64,000 nt of DNA, taken from positions 59,780 to 123,779 of the forward strand of contig NZ_AAWS01000027.1 of the NCBI RefSeq assembly GCF_000169175.1, read 5' to 3'. This DNA comes from Microscilla marina ATCC 23134. GTDB lineage: Bacteria; Bacteroidota; Bacteroidia; Cytophagales; Microscillaceae. Below, one piece after another: positions 1 to 9,316 of this stretch; position 1 is the stretch's first letter, and every line of letters begins with the position of its first letter. The position numbers and the translations under genes are program-made. Under the pieces are notes generated by a model. That model saw nothing but the letters and a program-made list of their open reading frames with translations. It made no database searches and was not told where the DNA came from.

Positions 1-2
1 TG

Positions 3-1211
3 AGCCAGTACGAAGCCCAAATCAAGTATTTTCAGTGGCTTACTGCACAGTTTCATTACGAAGGCGAACAGTTTCAGTCACAGTTGAGGCTCAAGTTTAC
101 GGGAGGGCAAATGGATGAAAAAGTAGACAAGAGTTACCACCCACTGGTAAGTGCTACTTTAAGAACGGGTATTTATACGCCGCCTTACTTAATGAAAAAT
201 CACCGGAAGAAAGGCGTCACCGAAATACTGGTGCAAGACTATGAAAACAGGTTGCACCTGATCTCAGAAACAGGCAAATCCTTGTGGCAACTGCGAATGT
301 ATTCACCTTTGCGAAGTGTACCCGTACAAATAGACCGTTACCGTAATAAGAAACTTCAATATGCATTTATTACCAATCGTCATATCAACTTGATAGACCG
401 GGTAGGACGTCCGGTAAAAAAATTCCCGATTCGTATCCGGGACTCTATCCGTTTGCATACCATGTCGGTACTGGAGTTTGGGCGACGCAATTACCGTTTT
501 TTGGTGACAGACATACACGGCAAAGCCCGTATTTATAACCATGAAGGACAGTTGATTTATGGTTGGAAGTCGAAAAACCTGGGAAGTAAACTGGCGGCAC
601 CTGCCCAACAGGTAAAAGCAGGCAAAAGCTACCTCATGTTTTTGCTCGAAAATGGTTTTGTCTATGCTTACGATCGTCGTGGTAAAAAGAAACCAGGGTT
701 TCCGCTGAGCCTTCAGATCAAGACCAGCAACCCAATGGTGGTAGACAAAAAAACACTGACTTTTACGTGTTTGTCAGACATTGGTCAACTTATCTCGTTT
801 GACATAAACGGCGACATTGTAAGCAAGAAAAACTTGCCTAAGCCTTACCCCAATGCCAAGTTTAAGCTATGTGTCGACAAAAAAACCAACGACTGGATTA
901 TCATGGTAGATGGCGGAAGTAAAATTATTGCTCTCGACAAAGAGGGAAGAAAACTATTTGAAAAAGACTTTAAAGATCGGAAAAGTTTTTCTTTTCGGTA
1001 CTTCAATTTAGATACTGACAAACGCTACATAGCAGTCACCAGCAAAATGGAAGCAAAAACCCATATATTAGATTATGGTGGAAAAAGTTTGGCAGAGCCC
1101 CTCAACAGTACCAAAGATGTAGTGTTAAAGCTTGACCCTAATGCCAATCGATTGATTATCTATCGTTGCTACAGTCAGTTTGCAGGAAGCTATGCTTTAG
1201 ACCTGGAGTAA
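3..1211 (+). CDS. C-terminal part of a large beta-propeller-like protein (5' end outside window)
   Basis: The frame is open to the left edge of the window, so this is the end of a longer gene; the TTG at 84 is unlikely to be a real start. The visible ~400 residues carry irregular repeats of the type 'xxLxxxDxxGxxxxGxP' (for example DRRGKKKPGFPL and DKEGRKLFEKDF), as in WD40/PQQ-like propeller blades of surface or periplasmic Bacteroidota proteins. No catalytic motif is visible. It resembles the C-terminus of DUF3352-type proteins, but this is a weak recognition. A clear intrinsic terminator follows 40 bp after the stop, so it is the last gene of its transcript. Confidence 0.6.
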   Translation, partial: SQYEAQIKYFQWLTAQFHYEGEQFQSQLRLKFTGGQMDEKVDKSYHPLVSATLRTGIYTPPYLMKNHRKKGVTEILVQDYENRLHLISETGKSLWQLRMYSPLRSVPVQIDRYRNKKLQYAFITNRHINLIDRVGRPVKKFPIRIRDSIRLHTMSVLEFGRRNYRFLVTDIHGKARIYNHEGQLIYGWKSKNLGSKLAAPAQQVKAGKSYLMFLLENGFVYAYDRRGKKKPGFPLSLQIKTSNPMVVDKKTLTFTCLSDIGQLISFDINGDIVSKKNLPKPYPNAKFKLCVDKKTNDWIIMVDGGSKIIALDKEGRKLFEKDFKDRKSFSFRYFNLDTDKRYIAVTSKMEAKTHILDYGGKSLAEPLNSTKDVVLKLDPNANRLIIYRCYSQFAGSYALDLE

Positions 1212-1249
1212 GGGAAAGACATACAGATGAATTTTTATTGAGTTGAATT

Positions 1250-1278
1250 AAAAAGTGGGCTAAATGTCCACTTTTTTT
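1250..1278 (+). terminator. Intrinsic terminator
   Basis: Hairpin AAAAGTGG / CCACTTTT with a short loop followed by a T run, 40 bp after the stop at 1211. Confidence 0.85.
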
Positions 1279-1312
1279 ATAGTAGATACTCCATGTCGGT
1301 GTTGGGTAAAAC

Positions 1313-1393
1313 GCAAAAAAAATCCGCTCTGTGTTTTAAAACAGAACGGAAGTCCCTTGTTAGTTGGAAACTAAGTGTCTTCATCTAATTTCC
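1313..1393 (-). ncRNA. Candidate small RNA with own promoter and terminator
   Basis: On the minus strand a textbook Bacteroidota promoter (TTTG at 1430-1427, 20-nt spacer, TACTTTTG at 1406-1399) is followed by about 80 nt ending in a GC-containing hairpin (TCCGTTCTGT / ACAGAGCGGA, 1350-1323) and eight T residues (1322-1315). No reading frame of note lies in between. GGAAA at the expected 5' end can pair with TTTCC about 20 nt further on, giving a possible first stem. I recognise no known family. It lies between the terminator of the upstream gene and a plus-strand gene, so it is not the tail of any minus-strand CDS. Confidence 0.5.
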
Positions 1394-1398
1394 GGCTG

Positions 1399-1430
1399 CA
1401 AAAGTAATAGATAAAATAGTATCTTTCAAA
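1399..1430 (-). promoter_or_regulatory. Bacteroidota-type promoter of the small RNA candidate
   Basis: -33 TTTG (1430-1427), 20-nt spacer, -7 TACTTTTG (1406-1399), read on the minus strand. This fits the consensus TTTG-N19/20-TAnnTTTG. Confidence 0.6.
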
Positions 1431-1509
1431 AAATTAATAAAATATTAACAAAACATTGCTTCAGCTATATTGTTAATGTGGCGTTAAACCTGAACAAAGT
1501 ATTGGGTAT

Positions 1510-2055
1510 TTGCTCATTTTTAGCTTATTTCGTAGTGTGAATAAACGCCAAAAACATATCGCCAAACGATTTATTAAAAAGTCGGTAGCTTGCTTACTGG
1601 CTATTTTGGTGTTGACAAGCTCGGCTGGGGTGCCCCTTTACAAGCAAACCTGTTTGATGATGGATGGTGCCGAAATACTCACTTTGTTCCAACCAGCCCA
1701 TAGTTGCCCCAAACCTACGCCTAAGGTCACTAAGCATTGCCACCAAAAAGCCGCAAACCAGGCAAAAGTGGCGTTACAAACCAAACTGCTACACGTTAAA
1801 CCCTCTCAATGCTGCAACTCAAACATTGAGTGTTGCGACTTGAGCGTAGATTTTATCAAGGCAGACATGCAAAGTGGCACCTGGCAAACCATTTCTCTCA
1901 AGGTCAATCTTTCGGCCGTTTTATTTCCCTACACTTTAGACTACCTACAGTGGCAGCCAGTGTTATATACACCTGCCAAATACTATTATACCGATACTTC
2001 CCCGCCATTGCCTGGCAAACACTTAATTATTCAAAAACAAAGTTTTCTTCTATAA
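1510..2055 (+). CDS. HYC_CC_PP-type small exported protein
   Basis: 181 residues from TTG 1510; GTG 1537 (product starting VNKRQKH) is an equally possible start, and no ATG lies in front of the hydrophobic segment (about residues 24-40). The protein has the marks of the HYC_CC_PP family that sits before TonB receptors in Bacteroidota: a membrane/signal segment, an early Cys motif (KQTC, here without the usual His-Tyr), then SQCC-x4-ECC (about residues 99-109), DF, and a C-terminal PP motif (TSPPLPGKH). The Cys-rich centre suggests metal contact, inferred only. The TonB receptor gene follows 232 bp downstream in the same direction. Confidence 0.7.
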   Translation: MLIFSLFRSVNKRQKHIAKRFIKKSVACLLAILVLTSSAGVPLYKQTCLMMDGAEILTLFQPAHSCPKPTPKVTKHCHQKAANQAKVALQTKLLHVKPSQCCNSNIECCDLSVDFIKADMQSGTWQTISLKVNLSAVLFPYTLDYLQWQPVLYTPAKYYYTDTSPPLPGKHLIIQKQSFLL

Positions 2056-2287
2056 GTTTTTTGTGCGGCACACCGTCAGCACATTCCCTTCTGTTGATAC
2101 CCATTTATCAATTTTGCGTGGTTTATAGTATGCTATATACCACCAAGTTGTCTGGGTTTTCTCATCATCAATATACCATTTCATATCAGCCCTTGGCTAC
2201 CCCATCAATTGTCGTTTCAAGACAAAAACAAATGGAGGGAGTAAAAGGCAGGTGTGAGCATATTCTTATAGAAAAGACATTGAAACA

Positions 2288-4519
2288 ATGAATATAAAAA
2301 AAAGCATTGCATTATTTATAATGAGCCTTGGAACAGGCCTGGGTCTTGTTCAGGCACAACAAGGCAGTATAAAGGGCAAAGTAGTAGAAAAAGCTCAGGG
2401 CAAAGAGCAAGCCTTGGTAGGCGCCAGTGTATATTGGGCAAATACTACTACAGGGGTCAGCACCAACGCCCAGGGCACTTTTACATTGGCAAAAGTAAGC
2501 ACTACTCAACAATTGGTAGTGAGCTACACCGGTTATCGCAACGATACCATTGAGGTAGCCAACCGCAATGAAATAAAAGTAGTGTTGCAAACCCTCAACG
2601 AACTGGAAACAGTAGTTGTAAAGTCAGAAAAGGACATCGATTTCAACCCCATCAAATCGGAGTTGATCACTGCCAAAGACTTGCGCAAGGCGGCTTGTTG
2701 CAACTTGTCCGAAAGCTTTGAAACCAACCCATCGATAGATGTAACCAATACCGATGCTGTCACAGGTACCCGGCGCATCCGAATGTTAGGGCTAGACGGG
2801 GTGTACTCTCAGATATTGGTTGAAAATATGCCCTCAGTTCGTGGGTTGGCATCTCGTACCGGGCTCAAATTTATCCCTGGTACCTGGATCAAGTCTATTG
2901 CGATTAATAAAGGAGCAGGCTCGGTAGTCAATGGTTATGAGTCGGTTACCGGGCAAATCAATGTAACCCTTGCCCAGCCCAACAACAGCGAGCCTTTATT
3001 GGTAAACCTATACGGCAATGGAGCCGGCAGGGTAGAGGCAAATATAAACACTGCCCATACACTTGGTAAAGACAGCCGCTGGAGCACTGCTCTGTTGTTG
3101 CATGGGCATAATACCAGCCAAGGCGTAGACCGTAACAATGACGGTTTTTTTGACATCCCGCAAGGAAATATGATGACAGTGATGAACCGTTGGAAGTATA
3201 AAGGAGACGTGTTGAGGGCTCAGTTTGGCGTCAAAGCAGTGTATGTAGATAAGTTTACCGGGCAAGCTACTTTTAATCAGTCTCAGGAGCGCACCACCGC
3301 TTTGCCCTATGGCATTGGTTTTAATACCCGTCGTTTGGAAGGGTTCGCTAAGTTTGGCATATTACCGCCTAACCACCCCAACCAGAGTTTAGGCATTATA
3401 GTATCAGGCATTCACCATGAAGATAATTCTTTTTGGGGAGTCAATGATTTTAATGCTGTTCAGGACAACTTATCAGTCAATGCAATTTTCCAAACCCAAG
3501 TCAACCCTCAAAACAGGTTTAGCCTGGGAGCAAGCTACTTGTTTGATCGTTACGACCAAAACTACGAGCAGCAACACCCTACCAGCCAAACCTTTGTTTG
3601 GAACCGAACCGAGTCGGTACCTGGCATATTTGCCGAGTATACCTTTGAACCCAACGATCAATGGGCGCTAGTGACCGGAGTACGAAACGATTTTCATAAT
3701 TTGTATGGCAACGTATTTACTCCGCGTATGCACCTCAAATACAGTATGACCCCTACCTCTATAATAAGGGTTTCGGGGGGCAGAGGGTTTCGGGTAGCAA
3801 ACATCATCCCCGAAAACTTTGGGTACATGATAAGTTCACGCAACCTGCAGGTAGCCAATGACCTACAGCCCGAAGTAGCCTGGAACTATGGCATTAGCTG
3901 GACGCAAGAGGTGCAACTAGGCAAAACCAAAGGTAAGATTACGGCAGACTTTTACCGTACCGATTTCGAAAATCAAATAGTAGCCGACCTGGATGCCAGT
4001 GCCAGTGCCATTTCTTTTTATAACCTGGAGGGCAGAGCTTTTGCCAATAGTTTTCAGTTGGGGCTAGAGTATGAGCCTTTCAAAAGGTTTGATGTAAGTG
4101 TGGCTTACAAATATTATGATGTACAGTCTACCACTAACAATACCTTGCAACAACAGCCTTTTATTGCCCAAAACCGTTTCTTTTTGAATTTGGCGTATGC
4201 CACAAGGTTCGAAAAGTGGTCGTTTGATTTTACCACTCAATGGTTTGGCGCCAAACGTTTGCCCAATACCACGGGCAAACCCGAAGCGTTTAGATTGGCG
4301 CAGAACACCCCAAGTTTTTTCTTGTTGAACGCCCAGGTTACCCGTAATTTCAGAAATTGGTCTTTGTATGTAGGCAGTGAAAACCTGACCAACTTTCGTC
4401 AGGACACTCCCATTATAGATCCTTCTAACCCTTTCGGGAGTCAGTTTGATGCCGGGCTGGTTTGGGCACCTGTATTGGGCAGAATGGTGTATGCAGGTTT
4501 ACGGTTTTTTATCAAATAA
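2288..4519 (+). CDS. TonB-dependent outer-membrane receptor, probably metal (copper)-linked
   Basis: 743 residues. Signal peptide (1-23, cut after VQAQ), carboxypeptidase-regulatory-like domain (about 25-105, GSIKGKVVE to LETVVVKS), plug domain (about 120-230, with RMLGLDGVYSQILVENMP and NKGAGSVVNGYESVTGQIN), and a long beta-barrel ending RMVYAGLRFFIK with a terminal aromatic residue. A CC pair (KAACCNLSES) sits at the start of the plug. Neighbours on both sides are Cys-rich (HYC_CC_PP upstream, HMA protein downstream), which in Bacteroidota is a recurring copper/heavy-metal arrangement. The substrate is inferred from context only. Confidence 0.85.
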   Translation: MNIKKSIALFIMSLGTGLGLVQAQQGSIKGKVVEKAQGKEQALVGASVYWANTTTGVSTNAQGTFTLAKVSTTQQLVVSYTGYRNDTIEVANRNEIKVVLQTLNELETVVVKSEKDIDFNPIKSELITAKDLRKAACCNLSESFETNPSIDVTNTDAVTGTRRIRMLGLDGVYSQILVENMPSVRGLASRTGLKFIPGTWIKSIAINKGAGSVVNGYESVTGQINVTLAQPNNSEPLLVNLYGNGAGRVEANINTAHTLGKDSRWSTALLLHGHNTSQGVDRNNDGFFDIPQGNMMTVMNRWKYKGDVLRAQFGVKAVYVDKFTGQATFNQSQERTTALPYGIGFNTRRLEGFAKFGILPPNHPNQSLGIIVSGIHHEDNSFWGVNDFNAVQDNLSVNAIFQTQVNPQNRFSLGASYLFDRYDQNYEQQHPTSQTFVWNRTESVPGIFAEYTFEPNDQWALVTGVRNDFHNLYGNVFTPRMHLKYSMTPTSIIRVSGGRGFRVANIIPENFGYMISSRNLQVANDLQPEVAWNYGISWTQEVQLGKTKGKITADFYRTDFENQIVADLDASASAISFYNLEGRAFANSFQLGLEYEPFKRFDVSVAYKYYDVQSTTNNTLQQQPFIAQNRFFLNLAYATRFEKWSFDFTTQWFGAKRLPNTTGKPEAFRLAQNTPSFFLLNAQVTRNFRNWSLYVGSENLTNFRQDTPIIDPSNPFGSQFDAGLVWAPVLGRMVYAGLRFFIK

Positions 4520-4683
4520 ATAGGCGATAATTATAGTTTGTTTTTTAACAATACTTGTTACAGTATGGGACAAGGCAATAGAGAACAATGTTTAAAATAT
4601 ACCTTCAGGCTTCAAAATAGATGAAGAAGCTGTTGAAAATAAGAATAACTGATTTTTAATTAACCAACCAAAATAGAGCAAAT

Positions 4684-5196
4684 ATGAAAAAAATACTGTG
4701 CATAGCATTTATGTTATTTGGAATGATTCAGTTGAGCCAGGCACAAAAGAAAGATTGGGCATTGGGGTTGCGTGTGGGCGAACCTACGGGCTTGAATATT
4801 AAAAAATACTTAGGTGGTAAAAACGCCCTGGAGTTTAATATTGGTTCGAATGGCTGGGGTTATTCTCGCGGGCGTAGATACTGGAAAGGAGAGTTTCGCC
4901 GTAGTTTGGTAATAGGAGCCAACTATCTTTGGCAGCTAAGCGCTGGCAATACCCAAGGGCTGGACTTGTACTTTGGTTTTGGGGGGCAGTTGAGCTCTCG
5001 TCGCTATTGGGACAGAGACATTAACCGCGAAGAAAATGCCTTGGGGGTAGGAGTCACTGGAGTGTTTGGTCTGGAATATTTTATTTCCGCTAGTCCTGTG
5101 TCTATTTTCCTTGATTTTGGTCCATACATTGAACTTGCACCAGCTGCGGGCTGGGCTTGGATTGATGCTGCCCTCGGGGTAAGGTTCAACTTGTAA
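4684..5196 (+). CDS. Small outer-membrane beta-barrel-like protein
   Basis: 170 residues with a signal peptide (1-20, cut after LSQAQ). The mature part is a run of alternating Gly/aromatic amphipathic strands (LGLRVGEPTGLNIKKYLGG, FGPYIELAPAAGWAWIDA) ending in ALGVRFNL, as in small porin-like or 'outer membrane insertion' proteins. No enzymatic motif. It lies between the TonB receptor (164 bp upstream) and the HMA protein (100 bp downstream), so it is likely part of the same metal-linked unit. Function unknown. Confidence 0.7.
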   Translation: MKKILCIAFMLFGMIQLSQAQKKDWALGLRVGEPTGLNIKKYLGGKNALEFNIGSNGWGYSRGRRYWKGEFRRSLVIGANYLWQLSAGNTQGLDLYFGFGGQLSSRRYWDRDINREENALGVGVTGVFGLEYFISASPVSIFLDFGPYIELAPAAGWAWIDAALGVRFNL

Positions 5197-5296
5197 AAGC
5201 AACGTTAATTTTAGTAAATAACATATTTTTAATATAAAAGTAGCCAGGCATATGGGTATCGAAAGGCTTGCTGCTACTTAACAAACACACATACTT

Positions 5297-5662
5297 ATGA
5301 AAAATAATAAACTGATTTGGTTAAGTTTTATTTTTGTGTTGGGCTTTGTTGTACAGGCACAAGCACAAAAAACAAAAAAACGTAAAAAAGTAGCTACTCT
5401 TTCCATCAAAACTTCGGCGCAATGTGGCATGTGCAAAGATCGTATCGAGAAGGCAATGGCTTATGAAAGAGGCGTGAAAAAAGCGGTGTTAGATGTAGAG
5501 TCAAAAATGTTGACGGTTACTTATAAAACCCGCAAAACTAATCCCGACAAACTACGCAAGGCAGTGTCTAACGTGGGGTATGATGCTGACAAAGTAATTG
5601 CTGAGCAAAAAGCTTATAACAAACTACCCGCTTGTTGTCAAAAAGGAGGACACGACAACTAA
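5297..5662 (+). CDS. Periplasmic heavy-metal-associated (HMA) domain protein
   Basis: 121 residues: signal peptide (1-24, cut after AQAQ), Lys-rich linker, then one HMA fold (about 33-100) with the metal site CGMC at residues 43-46 (the family usually has GMxCxxC; here the two Cys are closer, C-G-M-C-K). The tail adds a CC pair (ACCQKGGHDN) and His, further possible metal ligands. The protein probably binds a soft metal (copper or similar) in the periplasm and works with the preceding TonB receptor. A strong terminator follows. Confidence 0.8.
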   Translation: MKNNKLIWLSFIFVLGFVVQAQAQKTKKRKKVATLSIKTSAQCGMCKDRIEKAMAYERGVKKAVLDVESKMLTVTYKTRKTNPDKLRKAVSNVGYDADKVIAEQKAYNKLPACCQKGGHDN

Positions 5663-5693
5663 TTATTAAATTTACCCCTGTTTTTTAGAGCAG

Positions 5694-5733
5694 AAGCGGC
5701 ACCCGTGTAGCAACGAGTGCCGCTTTATTTTTG
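5694..5733 (+). terminator. Intrinsic terminator
   Basis: AAGCGGCAC / GTGCCGCTT stem (5695-5725) followed by TTATTTTT, closing the metal-linked gene group. Confidence 0.85.
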
Positions 5734-5941
5734 TCCTTGTTTATATGCAAGCCAAATTATAGTAGAAGTAGTGGTCTGTCCACTTCTTAAGTGCTTAACA
5801 TTAGAAAACACCTGAGTTTTTGGCTGGTTATTTTAATAAATTTGAGTATTTTGTAATAACTTATGTCAAAGGAGCTACTCAATTAGTTGGTTTTTGGCTG
5901 ATCTTCTGTATTTTACCTCCAACTTAATAAATAGAATAACT

Positions 5942-6388
5942 ATGGTACAGTATTCAGCGGAGTTAACCTCAAAGCTACTCGAAGAGGAAGAGTTTTACAT
6001 GATGGTGATAGATGATGATGACATCAACTGTATGATTATTAATGAGTTGCTGAAAAATTGGTCGTTACACACTGTATTTGTAAACTCTGCCGAAGAAGCT
6101 ATCGAAAAAATATCCCAAGCCCCACAAAGCATTGACCTGGTGTTGATGGATATACACCTACCCAATATAAGCGGAATAGAAGCCACTCAGCTTTTAAGGC
6201 AGCAGTATGCGTTGACTGTGCCAATAATTGCGCTTACCGCTGATGCTATGAAAGGTACCAGAACAAGTATGATGGAGGCAGGAATGGATGATGTGTTGTT
6301 GAAACCTCTAAAACCAACTACTTTTCATCAAACAGTAGGGTACTATATTCAACAAAGACTAAATGACAGAAAAATAAATACGAACTAA
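5942..6388 (+). CDS. Single-domain response regulator (CheY-like)
   Basis: 148 residues from ATG 5942; a longer frame from TTG 5894 is possible but adds an unconserved leader. A complete receiver domain: acidic pocket DDDD (24-27), phospho-acceptor Asp70 in LVLMDIHLP, Thr99 in ALTA, and Lys121 in LLKPL. No output domain. The HPt-like gene begins 10 bp downstream, so the two form a phosphorelay pair of the kind usually fused to, or used with, hybrid histidine kinases. No kinase is encoded in the window. Confidence 0.85.
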   Translation: MVQYSAELTSKLLEEEEFYMMVIDDDDINCMIINELLKNWSLHTVFVNSAEEAIEKISQAPQSIDLVLMDIHLPNISGIEATQLLRQQYALTVPIIALTADAMKGTRTSMMEAGMDDVLLKPLKPTTFHQTVGYYIQQRLNDRKINTN

Positions 6389-6397
6389 ATAATACCA

Positions 6398-6748
6398 ATG
6401 TCTAGAGATAAATCACTGATAGAATCGTTGGCAGAAATGGGGCAAGATGACCCTGAGTTTCGCAAAGAAATGGATGCCCTGTTTATAGAAACCCTTGACG
6501 AGTTTTTGGAAGCTTACAAGAAGGGAATACAACAAGCCAGCCCGGAACAACTGAGTTTTGCTATTCATAAAATAAAGTTTGCGGTAAAAATGTATGCCAT
6601 AGAAGATATGTACAAAGCCGCAGAGCAAGGTCGACAACTCGTGGCAAGCACTGTTTACACCCCTCAGCAATTGGCCCAATGTCTGGACGAGGTAAATACC
6701 CTTTGCATGCTGCATCGGCATAAAATTGCGCAGAGGTTGTCACCTTAA
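6398..6748 (+). CDS. HPt (histidine phosphotransfer) domain-like protein
   Basis: 116 residues, all-helical by composition. His57 in FAIHKIKFAVKMY sits where the phospho-accepting His of HPt domains lies (family pattern AHxLKGxx); the usual Gly after Lys is replaced by Phe, so activity is likely but not certain. It starts 10 bp after the response-regulator stop and is almost certainly co-transcribed with it; together they can relay phosphate between a kinase and the receiver. Confidence 0.7.
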   Translation: MSRDKSLIESLAEMGQDDPEFRKEMDALFIETLDEFLEAYKKGIQQASPEQLSFAIHKIKFAVKMYAIEDMYKAAEQGRQLVASTVYTPQQLAQCLDEVNTLCMLHRHKIAQRLSP

Positions 6749-6781
6749 GGTAAGGCGTGGGGTGATGCGCTGATAGGTAAG

Positions 6782-9316
6782 CTACACTTGTATCCCTATC
6801 ATGGTAATATCATCACGTTGTTCAGCGTTTTTTTGGTGGTTGGCAAGGGCTTGCTCAAATGCCGTTATTTGTTCTTTCATAGGCAACAATTTGGCTTCTT
6901 CTATTACTTTTAGTAGCCCCTTTTCGGTAAAACTGCGTCGTTTGGGGCTAGGCATGTCTACGTACCCATCTGTAGTCAAATAAATAAGGTCACCTTTGTT
7001 CAGCGTTATTTCTTCATTAGTAAACTCACGTTTTTCTTCGTGTTGCCACCCTCCAATACTGGTGCGATCGCCTTTGAGCTGGCCAATGTTGCCATCATTT
7101 ACATAATACAACGAACGTTTGGCACCCGCAAATGTAACCAATACCTTGCCTTCCTTAGCTTCGTCTATTCTGCAAAAGCAAACATCCATGCCATCTGTAT
7201 TGTCTGATTTTGCCTGCTTGAGCGCAAACCTTACTCCCAAGTGCAATTGCTCTAGAATACTTGCCGGGCTTTTTACCCGTTTCTCGTTTACTATTTCGTT
7301 GAGCAATGAAAACCCGATCATACTCATAAACGCCCCTGGCACCCCGTGTCCGGTGCAATCAACCGCAGCAATAAATATTTGATTTTCAATTTTATTCATC
7401 CAATAAAAATCTCCCGAAACCACGTCTTTGGGCTTATACATCACAAAATGATCCTCAAGTGTTTCGCTCATTCTTTCATTGAAAGGCAAAATTGCCTGCT
7501 GAATGTTTTGGGCATAGTTGATACTTGCCATAATTTTATCGTTTTGGCGGAGCAACTGCTGGTTACTCGATTCAATAAAATCACGTTGAGCAATAATTTC
7601 TTCCTGATTTTGCATCAACTCCTCATTTTGGGTAGCAATCTCTTGTTGTTTTTTCTGCAACTCATTATTTTGAGTCTCAATCTCCTCTTGCTTGGTTTCC
7701 AACAAGGAATTTTTGCTTTCTATCACATTATTTTTTGTTTCCAGTTTTTTGTTGGCGCGTCTTGCCATGATAAAACTACCCAGCACCAATACAATAATAA
7801 TAGAGAGCAATATACCAACACCAATGTAAAATTTTTCTCGTTCTTTCCTTTTGTTCTTTTCACTTTGCAGCTTTAGTGCTTGAACCTCTTTGCTTTTTTG
7901 TAGCAGTTCATTTTCTTTTTGAATCTCCTTTTCCTTGAGCTCTTTTTGCTCAATGGCAAGTTTTTGCAATTTACCCTGTTGCTGTAGCAAGGCTATTTTC
8001 TTGGCTTGTTTTTCTTTATTAAGTTGTTGTTGAGTAAGCAGCAGACTTTGTTTAGCTTTTTGTTGTTCCAGCGCTTGTTGTTGTAGTTTGGCTTGTTGTA
8101 GCGCCTGAGTTTGGCGCAATAGCTCTTTGTCGCGTCTCAATAGCTCATTTTCTTTAGCTTTTTTTTCTGCTTCCAGTTTTGCTTTGTTTAGCGCCAGCCC
8201 TTGTACCTCTTTGTCTACCAACAACAAGCGCAGCTCTTTTTCTTTTTTGTCTACAATGGCCTGTTTTTGTTGCAAAGCCTTTTGCTTTTGATTGGCTTGA
8301 GTGGCTAGTTCATCTTTAATTTTAGCGTGTAGTTTGTAATACTTCAAGGCTCGGCGGTTGCTGCCCCGGTGTTGGTAAATCGTAGAAAGCGTTTCGTAAC
8401 TTCTCATGAGTGTTGCCTTGCTGTTGGCATTTTTACCAAATTTAATTGCCCGCTCAGTGTATAATTGTGCGTTTTCGTCGTCACCCATCACCACATACAC
8501 TGCCGCTATATAGTTACACAATTCGGCAATCTGGACTTCTTTTTTTTGGCTTTCTCTAATTTTGGCCGCCTCAAAAAAAGACAGCAAAGAGTTCTTATTA
8601 TCGCCCAGTAACTGATAAATCACCCCTTTGTTGGTAAGAATGGTACACATTTGCTCAAGGTCGTTTAACTCCTTGTATAATTGAAGTGCCTCTGTAAATG
8701 CCTGTAGCGATTGAGGGAGTTGATTGGTGTATTTATAAAAATAGCCAATTCTGTTTACTGCTTCGGCTACCCCTTTTTTGTTCCCTGTTTTTTCCTGAAG
8801 TTGGCGCATTTTCTGACTATATTCCAGCGCTTTTGCAAACTGCGACTTCACATTGTAAATGTCAATGAGGCGTTTGAGCGAAGCTATTTGACCTGGCAAA
8901 TCATTTTTTTGTTCGTATATAGCCAGCGACCGCTGGTGATAGACCAATGCTTTGTCGTAATTGCCCAGTTGTGTATAAGCGTTGCCTATGCGGTTGGTAA
9001 TGGTAATGTCAGGGTTGGTCTTGTATGCCAATAGGTAGTACTCCAGGGCTTTCTCGTTCACCCCCCATTGCTCATACAATAAACCTGTTTCGTAGTGTAC
9101 CAATGAGAGTTTTTGAGGGTTGTTTTTTCTGGCATAAGCCTGCGAAGCCTGCAGGTAAAAATCTAGTGCGGTGGCATATTGTTTTTTTTGTTTGCTATTT
9201 CTGGCTTTTTGTAATAATTCATCGGTAGGTGATTGTGCATAAATACTGGTAGTGGTTGATAGAAGGATGGATAAACAAATGAATAAAGCAGACCTAAGCA
9301 TATTGTTGTTGTCCAT
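6782..9316 (-). CDS. TPR sensor with C-terminal SpoIIE/PP2C-type serine phosphatase
   Basis: 844 residues. Signal peptide (1-27), about seven TPR repeats (about 35-330), a Gln/Lys/Glu-rich coiled coil (about 340-490), one transmembrane helix (about 495-517, GVGILLSIIIVLVLGSFIMA), a second coiled coil (520-590), and a SpoIIE-type PP2C phosphatase (600-844) with the metal-site motifs SGDFYW, AAVDCTGHGVPGAFMS, LTTDGYVD and QRDDITMIGI. The TPRs face the periplasm and the phosphatase the cytoplasm, so it probably turns an outside cue into dephosphorylation of an anti-sigma-antagonist or similar target. A minus-strand -7 box (TAGCTTTG, 9344-9337) lies 20 bp before the start. A paralogue lies at 16366-18336. 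Confidence 0.88.
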   Translation of the reverse strand: MDNNNMLRSALFICLSILLSTTTSIYAQSPTDELLQKARNSKQKKQYATALDFYLQASQAYARKNNPQKLSLVHYETGLLYEQWGVNEKALEYYLLAYKTNPDITITNRIGNAYTQLGNYDKALVYHQRSLAIYEQKNDLPGQIASLKRLIDIYNVKSQFAKALEYSQKMRQLQEKTGNKKGVAEAVNRIGYFYKYTNQLPQSLQAFTEALQLYKELNDLEQMCTILTNKGVIYQLLGDNKNSLLSFFEAAKIRESQKKEVQIAELCNYIAAVYVVMGDDENAQLYTERAIKFGKNANSKATLMRSYETLSTIYQHRGSNRRALKYYKLHAKIKDELATQANQKQKALQQKQAIVDKKEKELRLLLVDKEVQGLALNKAKLEAEKKAKENELLRRDKELLRQTQALQQAKLQQQALEQQKAKQSLLLTQQQLNKEKQAKKIALLQQQGKLQKLAIEQKELKEKEIQKENELLQKSKEVQALKLQSEKNKRKEREKFYIGVGILLSIIIVLVLGSFIMARRANKKLETKNNVIESKNSLLETKQEEIETQNNELQKKQQEIATQNEELMQNQEEIIAQRDFIESSNQQLLRQNDKIMASINYAQNIQQAILPFNERMSETLEDHFVMYKPKDVVSGDFYWMNKIENQIFIAAVDCTGHGVPGAFMSMIGFSLLNEIVNEKRVKSPASILEQLHLGVRFALKQAKSDNTDGMDVCFCRIDEAKEGKVLVTFAGAKRSLYYVNDGNIGQLKGDRTSIGGWQHEEKREFTNEEITLNKGDLIYLTTDGYVDMPSPKRRSFTEKGLLKVIEEAKLLPMKEQITAFEQALANHQKNAEQRDDITMIGIQV

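Noticed and set aside
1830..2291. 153-codon plus-strand frame overlapping the HYC_CC_PP gene
   Set aside because: It overlaps a recognisable gene in another frame and its translation shows no family, signal or composition typical of this genome.
7346..7876. 176-codon plus-strand frame within the TPR/SpoIIE gene
   Set aside because: Antisense shadow of a well-defined phosphatase gene.
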